From NCBI GenBank assembly GCA_004144935.1, contig SDZP01000201.1, positions 1 through 6,489 of the forward strand: DNA of 6,489 bases, read 5' to 3'. The DNA comes from Caulobacteraceae bacterium. GTDB lineage: Bacteria; Pseudomonadota; Alphaproteobacteria; Caulobacterales; Caulobacteraceae. Made by a program: the position numbers and the translations under genes. Positions 1-4,268 of this stretch are shown piece by piece; position 1 is the first letter of the stretch, and each line of letters begins with the position of its first letter. The notes beneath the pieces are model-generated. The model worked only from the letters and a program-made list of their open reading frames with translations, made no database searches and had not been told where the DNA came from.

Positions 1-723
1 CAGCAGGGCCTGGGTGACGCGGCGGACCTGGCGCAGGGCCTCGATGGTGTCGGTCGCGCCGCCGAGGATGTGGAACTCCTCCTCCGTCCCGACGATCAGG
101 TCGCACAGCGGCAGCACCTGCTGCATCACGGCGGTGACCTTGTCGTTGGCGACGAAGCGGTTCTCTCCGGCCTCCCTGGCGGTCAGGCCCCAGAGCACCG
201 GTCGATAGTCGATATCCAGCACCACCCGCGCGCCATTGGCCTTGGCCAGCCCCGCCGCCTTCAGGCTGGCGGCCAGCACGGCCGGCTGCGACAGATGCGT
301 CCCGCTGAGCACCACCGAGCGCGATTTGGCGATCCAGTCAGGATCGATATCGGCCTCGGTCAAGGCCATGTCCGGGGCGTTCTCGCGGTAGAAGATCAGC
401 GGAAAGGTCTCGCGGTCGCGGATGCCCAGGATGACCAGGGCGGTCAGCCGCTCGGGGTCGGACACCACCCCCGTCGTATCGACCCCCTCGCGGACCAGCT
501 GCTCCGCGATGAAGCGGCCCATGTGGTCGGCCCCGACCCGCGTCACCAGCCCGGCCTTGAGGCCCAGGCGCGCCGCGCCGATGGCGGTGTTGGTCGGGCT
601 GCCGCCGACATATTTGGCGAACGAGGCCATGTCCTCCAGCCGGCCGCCCGCCTGCTGACCATAGAGGTCGACGCTGGAACGGCCGATGGCGATCAGATCC
701 AGCGTCTTGTCGTGCTGCGCCAT
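1..723 (-). CDS. iolC: 5-dehydro-2-deoxygluconokinase IolC (PfkB family), 3' end cut by window edge
   Basis: Cytoplasmic sugar kinase of myo-inositol catabolism. It phosphorylates 5-dehydro-2-deoxygluconate at the 6 position using ATP, giving the intermediate that the IolJ-type aldolase cleaves. The reading frame is open for 241 codons from ATG at 723 to the left edge with no stop. The product begins MAQHDKTLDLIAIGRSSVDL, a typical IolC N-terminus. The PfkB glycine-rich signature lies at about residues 38-71 (YVGGSPTNTAIGAARLGLKA, then TRVGADHMGRF). Further IolC landmarks are FYRENAPDM near 111, DIDYRPVLWG near 170-179 and IVGTEEEF near 210-217. The ATP-binding C-terminal PfkB motif with the catalytic Asp falls outside the window. 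About 241 of an expected 320-340 residues are visible; rhizobial IolC proteins carry an extra C-terminal DUF2090 domain, which cannot be judged here. It lies downstream of iolR in the same direction, as in iolR-iolCDEB type operons, but separated by 237 bp with its own candidate control region. An AAGG ribosome site sits 6 nt before the ATG. Confidence 0.95.
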   Translation of the reverse strand, partial: MAQHDKTLDLIAIGRSSVDLYGQQAGGRLEDMASFAKYVGGSPTNTAIGAARLGLKAGLVTRVGADHMGRFIAEQLVREGVDTTGVVSDPERLTALVILGIRDRETFPLIFYRENAPDMALTEADIDPDWIAKSRSVVLSGTHLSQPAVLAASLKAAGLAKANGARVVLDIDYRPVLWGLTAREAGENRFVANDKVTAVMQQVLPLCDLIVGTEEEFHILGGATDTIEALRQVRRVTQALL

Positions 724-729
724 TGGGGA

Positions 730-733
730 CCTT
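730..733 (-). promoter_or_regulatory. Ribosome binding site of iolC
   Basis: On the minus strand the sequence before the iolC ATG reads AAGG followed by TCCCCA. This places a short Shine-Dalgarno core 6 nt from the start codon and supports ATG at 723. The context (AAGGTCCC) resembles those of both dehydrogenase genes. Confidence 0.5.
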
Positions 734-766
734 GGAAACGTCGGCGCGACCGTCGCGCCTGACTAT

Positions 767-780
767 GCAATGATTATTCT
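767..780. promoter_or_regulatory. Weak candidate IolR site in the iolC leader
   Basis: The sequence GCAA-TGATTA-TTCT matches 6 of 8 fixed positions of the GGAA-N6-TTCC palindrome reported, as I recall, for the RpiR-type IolR of Sinorhizobium meliloti. It lies in the AT-rich stretch 44-57 bp upstream of the iolC start, where an operator would be expected. The match is degenerate, so this is a suggestion only. Confidence 0.25.
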
Positions 781-807
781 ATTCAAAATTGGTTTGCAAC
801 ATTCATT

Positions 808-822
808 TCATTCCTGGAATGA
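808..822. promoter_or_regulatory. Perfect 15-bp palindrome upstream of iolC, possible operator
   Basis: TCATTCC-T-GGAATGA has perfect 7-bp arms around a single central T, 85 bp upstream of the iolC ATG. It contains the words TTCC and GGAA in the order opposite to the IolR-type sites at the divergent promoter, so it may be a different operator or part of the neighbouring repeat element. No function can be assigned from sequence alone. Confidence 0.35.
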
Positions 823-838
823 CCCTATCATCCTGCTC

Positions 839-951
839 CGCTCGTCCCGGCGAGGCCCGGGATCCGGATAAGCCCACCGATGGAAGCCCTTTTGAGCTCG
901 ACCGTCCGGCAGTCATGGTGAGCGGGATCCCGGCCTTCGCCGGGATGAGCG
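839..951. repeat. REP-like inverted pair (REPIN-type) between iolR and iolC
   Basis: Arms at 839-865 and 925-951 are inverted copies that match at 24 of 27 positions by hand alignment, separated by 59 nt. Each arm is itself a hairpin. In the right arm, ATCCCGGC (927-934) pairs perfectly with GCCGGGAT (939-946) around a CTTC loop. In the left arm, TCCCGG (845-850) pairs with CCGGGA (857-862). The core TCCCGGCGAAGGCCGGGATCC-like sequence is a widespread intergenic palindrome in alphaproteobacterial genomes. The right arm ends 9 bp from the iolR stop, so it may also act as a 3' mRNA-stabilising or attenuating structure between iolR and iolC. There is no U-tract, so it is not a classical intrinsic terminator. 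Confidence 0.75.
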
Positions 952-960
952 GGGCGTGGG

Positions 961-1839
961 TCATTCAGCCGGCGCCAGCTTCTCGAATTCCGAGGCCTCG
1001 AAGGCGAAGCCGATGACCAGCGCCTGCGCCAGGCAGATGGAGGCCGCCAGCGACCGGAACGAGCGGATTTCCGATTCGCGGACCTGCAGCACCGCCGTCG
1101 CGCTCTTGGCCACCGGGCTGACCAGGCTGTCGCTGATCGACAGCACCCTGGCCCCCTTGCCGGCGGCGATCTCGACGGCGTTCACCGTCTCCTCGGCATA
1201 GGGGTGGTAGCTGACGGCGATCAGCAGGTCCCTGGGCCCGATGCTCTGCACCTGCTGGCGCGCCAGCCCGGCGACGCCGTCGATGAACATGGTCCGCTTG
1301 CCAAGCTGCTGCAGCGAATAGGCCAGGTAGGACGACACCGGAAAGGCGCGCCGGAAGCCGACGACATAGACGATCTCGGCCTCCCGGATCAGGCCGACCG
1401 CCTGGGCCATGTCCTTCTCGCCGATCGTCTCCCCGAGATTCTGCAGGGCCAGGGTGTTGCCCTGAACGAACTCGGCCAGCAGTTCCGCCCCGGCCCCGCC
1501 GGCCCGGCTGTCCACCTCCTGCGCGAACCGGCGCACGCGCTCGCCATAGCCCAGCGCCGACTGGCCGCTGAGCAGGCCGTCGCGAAACAGCCGCTGCATC
1601 TGGCTGGCGCCCGGATAGCCGAAGCTCTTGGCGAAGCGGACGATGGCGCTGGGCTGCACGCCGCTGCGGTCGGCCAGCACCGCCAGGGTCTCCAGCGCCA
1701 TGTCGTTGGGCTCGTCCAGCACATAGCGGGCGATCTGCTGCAGCCGTTTGCTGAGGCCGTCGTAGCGTTCGAGGATGGCGGCGCGCAACTCTTCGGCGGT
1801 GGCGGGCGGCGGGCCCGTCGGAATCTCGGAATCGGTCAT
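961..1839 (-). CDS. iolR: IolR, RpiR-family transcriptional repressor of inositol catabolism (HTH + SIS)
   Basis: DNA-binding regulator of 292 residues, the usual size for RpiR proteins. The N-terminal HTH_6 domain covers about residues 17-92. Its recognition region, near residues 51-82, contains DRSGVQPSAIVRFAKSFGYP, the conserved RpiR pattern. The SIS phosphosugar-binding domain covers about 140-275 and includes VVGFRRAFPVSSYLAYSLQQ (about 159-178) and LLIAVSYHPYAEETV (about 205-219). This combination, with GFRRAFP in the SIS domain and a position next to iolC and inositol dehydrogenases, is characteristic of proteobacterial IolR rather than a glucosamine or ribose regulator. In related systems IolR represses the iol genes and is relieved by a phosphorylated pathway intermediate; that is family knowledge, not visible here. 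The ATG at 1839 is the only plausible Met start; its AGGA box lies 12 nt upstream, a rather long spacing. A promoter-like sequence overlapping a palindrome upstream suggests autoregulation. Confidence 0.93.
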   Translation of the reverse strand: MTDSEIPTGPPPATAEELRAAILERYDGLSKRLQQIARYVLDEPNDMALETLAVLADRSGVQPSAIVRFAKSFGYPGASQMQRLFRDGLLSGQSALGYGERVRRFAQEVDSRAGGAGAELLAEFVQGNTLALQNLGETIGEKDMAQAVGLIREAEIVYVVGFRRAFPVSSYLAYSLQQLGKRTMFIDGVAGLARQQVQSIGPRDLLIAVSYHPYAEETVNAVEIAAGKGARVLSISDSLVSPVAKSATAVLQVRESEIRSFRSLAASICLAQALVIGFAFEASEFEKLAPAE

Positions 1840-1871
1840 GCCGTGGAAGCGTCCTGCGCGGTTTTGAAGTT

Positions 1872-1885
1872 AGAATATCCGTTCC
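1872..1885. promoter_or_regulatory. Candidate IolR operator 1 (AGAA-N6-TTCC)
   Basis: AGAATATCCGTTCC differs at one fixed base from the GGAA-N6-TTCC palindrome described for IolR of S. meliloti. It lies 33 bp upstream of the iolR start and about 92 bp upstream of the first dehydrogenase. It shares 11 of 14 positions with the second site in the pattern GAAT.T..GTTCCA, so the two look like copies of one recognition sequence. Confidence 0.55.
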
Positions 1886-1899
1886 AGTGACGAACACAA
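1872..1899 (-). promoter_or_regulatory. Candidate sigma70-type promoter of iolR
   Basis: Read on the minus strand, TTGTGT (1899-1894) and TATTCT (1877-1872) are separated by 16 nt and resemble -35 and -10 boxes. The -10 box overlaps the palindrome at 1872-1885, so IolR bound there would block polymerase. This is only a pattern match; Caulobacter-group promoters often depart from the enterobacterial consensus. Confidence 0.3.
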
Positions 1900-1936
1900 C
1901 GCAGGGTCAACATCTATTCCATTTGGTGTTGCGCGC

Positions 1937-1950
1937 GGAATGTTTGTTCC
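1937..1950. promoter_or_regulatory. Candidate IolR operator 2 (perfect GGAA-N6-TTCC)
   Basis: GGAATGTTTGTTCC is an exact instance of the GGAA-N6-TTCC palindrome recalled for RpiR-type IolR proteins. It is centred 65 bp from operator 1 and ends 26 bp before the ATG of the first dehydrogenase gene, a position suited to blocking its transcription. A half-site (TTCC at 1917-1920 with poor left half TCAA) lies between the two. I could not pick a convincing -35/-10 pair for the rightward promoter. Confidence 0.6.
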
Positions 1951-1965
1951 ATAAGACGGACCTTC

Positions 1966-1970
1966 GGAGG
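1966..1970 (+). promoter_or_regulatory. Ribosome binding site that fixes the first dehydrogenase start
   Basis: GGAGG lies 6 nt before ATG 1977, an ideal Shine-Dalgarno arrangement. It decides against the in-frame upstream GTG at 1887, which would add 30 residues unlike any dehydrogenase N-terminus and would overlap the operator region. Confidence 0.85.
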
Positions 1971-1976
1971 GTCCCC

Positions 1977-2957
1977 ATGATCAAGATCGCTCAGCTCGGC
2001 GCCGGACGCATGGGCGCCATTCACGCCCGCAACGCCGCTGCCAACCCGCGCCTGGACCTGGCCTTCCTGGTCGATCCGCGGCCCGATGCGGCGGGTGAAC
2101 TGGCCCGGGAGATCGGCGCTGAGTTGGCCGACTTCGACGCCGTCCTGGCCGATCCTCAGATCCGCGGCGTCATCGTCGCCAGTTCAACCGACGCCCACCT
2201 GGACAACGCCCTGGCCTGCCTGAAGGCCGGCAAGATGGTCTTCTGCGAAAAGCCGCTGGACCTCGAACTGGCCCGTCTGGTCGCGCATGAGGCCGCCTTC
2301 AGGGACGCCCCGATCTTCGTCGCCTTCAACCGCCGCTTCGACCCGCATTTCGCGGCCCTGGCCAGGACCGTCGCCTCCGGCGCCATCGGTGAGCTGGAGA
2401 CCCTGCACCTGATCAATCACGACCCGGCCGCCCCGCCGGCCCATTTCGTGCCGACCAGCGGCGGCCTGTTCAAGGACTTCACCATCCACGACTTCGACGT
2501 CGCCGCCTGGCTGGTCGACGAGCCGTTCAGCGAGATCTTCGCCTTCGCCAGCTGTCTGGTCGATCCGATGATCGGCGAACTGGGCGATGTCGACACCGCC
2601 CGGGTGATCCTTAAGACCGCCGGCGGCAAGCTGGTGATGATCAGCAACACCCGCCGCAGCGGCTGCGGCTACGACCAGCGGATCGAGGCCTTCGGCTCCA
2701 GGGGCATGGCGACCGCCGGCAACCCCGCCCCGACCACGGTCGCCCGCTGGACCGAGGACGGGGCCAGCGCCGACGCCCTCTATCCCGGCTTCATGAGCCG
2801 CTACGCCGGCGCCTACGCCGCCGAGATGGATCATTTCGCCGACATGCTGCACGGCAAGGCGGCCCCGGCCGCCGGCTATGCCGCCAGCGTCGCCGCCCTG
2901 AAACTGGCCGAGGCCGCCGCCCGGTCGGTGGCCAGCGGCGCGCCCGTCAAACTGTAA
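1977..2957 (+). CDS. iolG: Gfo/Idh/MocA oxidoreductase, inositol 2-dehydrogenase type (first copy)
   Basis: NAD-dependent cytoplasmic oxidoreductase of 326 residues, normal for the family. It likely oxidises myo-inositol (or a stereoisomer) to 2-keto-inositol, the first step of the pathway. The Rossmann motif GAGRMGAIHARN is at residues 8-19. An Asp at the end of the second strand (LVDP, D33) favours NAD over NADP. EKP with the putative catalytic Lys is at 91-93, FNRRFDP at 117-123, and GGLFKDFTIHDFD at 162-174. K92, D167 and H171 have the same spacing as K97, D172 and H176 of Bacillus subtilis IolG. The start is set by GGAGG 6 nt upstream and by the Rossmann strand beginning at residue 2. 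It is divergent from iolR across the paired operators and followed 9 bp later by a close paralogue, so the two are probably cotranscribed. The substrate is inferred from context; scyllo-inositol or another cyclitol is possible. The alternative name idhA is used in some alphaproteobacteria. Confidence 0.88.
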   Translation: MIKIAQLGAGRMGAIHARNAAANPRLDLAFLVDPRPDAAGELAREIGAELADFDAVLADPQIRGVIVASSTDAHLDNALACLKAGKMVFCEKPLDLELARLVAHEAAFRDAPIFVAFNRRFDPHFAALARTVASGAIGELETLHLINHDPAAPPAHFVPTSGGLFKDFTIHDFDVAAWLVDEPFSEIFAFASCLVDPMIGELGDVDTARVILKTAGGKLVMISNTRRSGCGYDQRIEAFGSRGMATAGNPAPTTVARWTEDGASADALYPGFMSRYAGAYAAEMDHFADMLHGKAAPAAGYAASVAALKLAEAAARSVASGAPVKL

Positions 2958-2959
2958 GG
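2956..2959 (+). promoter_or_regulatory. Ribosome binding site of the second dehydrogenase, overlapping the upstream stop
   Basis: AAGG overlaps the TAA of the first dehydrogenase gene and lies 7 nt before ATG 2967. This tight join supports a two-gene transcript with translational coupling. Confidence 0.6.
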
Positions 2960-2966
2960 TCCCGCC

Positions 2967-3944
2967 ATGTACAATCTCGCCCTCATCGGCGCCGGCCGCA
3001 TCGGCCGCATCCACGCCGCCAACGCCGCGGCCCATCCAGTCCTGAAGCTGAAGAGCATCGTCGATCCGGTGGCCGCCGCCGCCGACAGCCTGGCCGCCGA
3101 GACCGGCGCGACGGTCGCCGCCCTCGACGCGGCCCTGGCCGATCCCGATATCGCCGGCGTCATCGTCGCCAGCTCCACCGACACCCACCTCGAATACGCC
3201 GGCCGCGCCATCGCGGCGGGCAAGGCGGTGTTCTGCGAAAAGCCCATCGATCTGGACCTGGCCCGCGCCCGCGCCGCGGCCAGGGACTTCGAGGGCAAGC
3301 CCCTGTTCCTCGGCTTCAACCGCCGCTTCGACCCCAACTTCCAGGCCCTGCAGGACCGGCTGTCGTCCGGCGCCGTCGGCGCGCTGGAGACCCTGCACAT
3401 CACCAGCCACGACCCCAGCCCGCCGCCGGTCTCCTACGTCAGGGTCTCCGGCGGCCTGTTCAAGGACATGGCCATCCACGACTTCGACATGGCCCGCTGG
3501 ATGCTGGGCGAGGAGGTGGCGCAGGTCTTCGCCTCGGCCAGCTGCCTGGTCGATCCGGCCATCGGCGAGGCGGGCGATGTCGACACCGCCAAAATCCTGC
3601 TGAAGACCGCCTCGGGCCGTATCTGCATGATCAGCAACAGCCGCCGCAGCGGCTACGGCTACGACCAGCGCATCGAGGCCTTCGGCTCGGCCGGTATGCT
3701 GCAGGCCGGCAACGTCACCGAAAGCACCGTCCAGGTCTGGACCGAGGCCGGCGCCGCCGCCGCCCCCTTCCAGAACTTCTTCCTCGACCGCTATGCCGCC
3801 GCCTACGTCGCCGAGATGGCCCACTTCGCGGAGATCCTCGGCGGTGCGACCCCGTCGATCGGCTACGCGGACGGCGTCGCGGCCCTGGTGCTGGCCGAAG
3901 CGGCCGGCGAGTCGGCGAAGAGCGGGACGGTCGTCCAGCTGTAG
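2967..3944 (+). CDS. iolG: Gfo/Idh/MocA oxidoreductase, inositol 2-dehydrogenase type (second, paralogous copy)
   Basis: A 325-residue paralogue of the preceding gene. The two align without gaps over the first 290 residues with 172 identities (59%, hand count), and one gap near the C-terminus completes the alignment. All key elements are kept at the same residue numbers: GAGRIGRIHAAN (8-19), IVDP with D33 (NAD preference), FCEKP (89-93, K92), FNRRFDP (117-123), GGLFKDMAIHDFDMARW (162-178, D167 and H171), CLVDP (193-197) and GYDQRIEAFGS (231-241). The KDMAIHDFDMARW and SHDPSPPP segments look closer to standard alphaproteobacterial inositol dehydrogenases than those of the first copy, so this may be the canonical myo-inositol enzyme. 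The first could then act on another isomer such as scyllo- or D-chiro-inositol, though which is which is not decidable here. Differences cluster at residues 101-110, 151-160, 181-190 and 261-270, regions that may shape the substrate site or oligomer contacts. No frameshift or lost catalytic residue is seen. Confidence 0.87.
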   Translation: MYNLALIGAGRIGRIHAANAAAHPVLKLKSIVDPVAAAADSLAAETGATVAALDAALADPDIAGVIVASSTDTHLEYAGRAIAAGKAVFCEKPIDLDLARARAAARDFEGKPLFLGFNRRFDPNFQALQDRLSSGAVGALETLHITSHDPSPPPVSYVRVSGGLFKDMAIHDFDMARWMLGEEVAQVFASASCLVDPAIGEAGDVDTAKILLKTASGRICMISNSRRSGYGYDQRIEAFGSAGMLQAGNVTESTVQVWTEAGAAAAPFQNFFLDRYAAAYVAEMAHFAEILGGATPSIGYADGVAALVLAEAAGESAKSGTVVQL

Positions 3945-3982
3945 ACGAAGCTGCCCGGCCGACCTGCTATCGCCAACAAGTT

Positions 3983-4160
3983 CGCCTCAGGCTCCCTTCT
4001 CCCCTTGCGGGAGAAGGTGGCCCCGAAGGGGTCGGATGAGGGGTCTCACCGACCCCGACCGAGCGCGGCAGCCACCTCACGGCAGCTTTTGGATCTATCG
4101 ACCCCTCATCCGGCGCTACGCGCCACCTTCTCCCGCAAGGGGAGAAGGGAGCCCGAGGCG
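3983..4160. repeat. 178-bp inverted repeat element in the convergent intergenic region
   Basis: Outer arms 3983-4021 and 4122-4160 are reverse complements with one mismatch in 39 nt, of which 32 nt (3990-4021 with 4122-4153) are perfect. A second matching block, CGGATGAGGGGTC at 4033-4045, pairs with its inverse at 4100-4112. A 54-nt centre (4046-4099) separates the arms. Each arm contains two small hairpins. The outer one is CTTCTCCC/GGGAGAAG (3996-4003 with 4009-4016, and the mirror at 4127-4147). The inner one differs in sequence between the arms but not in shape. The CTTCTCCC...GGGAGAAGGTGGC...GGATGAGG core is a dispersed intergenic repeat often seen in alphaproteobacteria. It lies between two converging transcripts, so it may help end or stabilise the dehydrogenase mRNA, but there is no U-tract. 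No coding sequence is credible here. Confidence 0.85.
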
Positions 4161-4208
4161 GCTGCGCCCATCAGCATGGTTCGCTCGACCTATGCCTCAG
4201 CCACCGAC

Positions 4209-4241
4209 AAAAAAAGGCGGCGACCCCGAGGGGCCGCCGCC
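4209..4241 (-). terminator. Intrinsic terminator of the TonB-dependent receptor gene
   Basis: On the minus strand, GGCGGCGGCCCC (4241-4230) pairs with GGGGTCGCCGCC (4227-4216) with one G-U pair around a two-base loop, followed directly by seven T (4215-4209). The hairpin begins 27 bp after the receptor stop codon. This is a textbook rho-independent terminator. The plus-strand side lacks a T-run, so it should serve the leftward transcript only. Confidence 0.92.
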
Positions 4242-4268
4242 AAGTTGCGCAAGTTCGCCAGGAAGAAA

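Noticed and set aside
70..762. Plus-strand open frame antisense to iolC (230 codons)
   Set aside because: The opposite strand encodes an unmistakable PfkB kinase; the plus-strand product is rich in Gly, Arg, His and Gln with no recognisable motif.
839..951. REP pair considered as the beginning of a CRISPR array
   Set aside because: Only two copies, in inverted orientation, with a 59-nt centre; no direct repeats.
925..951. Hairpin after iolR considered as an intrinsic terminator
   Set aside because: Stable stem, but no T-run on the minus strand after it; it matches the inverted repeat partner, so it is better explained as a repeat.
965..1897. Minus-strand open frame in another phase over iolR (310 codons)
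   Set aside because: Arg/Gly/Ala/Pro-rich shadow of iolR; the 961-1839 frame has intact HTH and SIS motifs.
1887..1976. N-terminal extension of the first dehydrogenase from GTG 1887
   Set aside because: It would run through the operator region, lacks a ribosome site, and adds residues before the Rossmann strand that the paralogue does not have; ATG 1977 has GGAGG at ideal spacing.
2184..3824. A long minus-strand open frame of 546 codons antisense to both dehydrogenase genes
   Set aside because: Its translation is a low-complexity Gly/Ala/Val/Asp mixture with no domain, arising because GC-rich third positions remove stops; its length reflects the duplication of the genes beneath it, which carry clear family motifs.
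3983..4160. Inverted repeat considered as an insertion sequence or MITE
   Set aside because: No transposase and no obvious target-site duplication at the edges (flanks CAAGTT and GCTGCG differ); the core resembles dispersed REP-type repeats instead.
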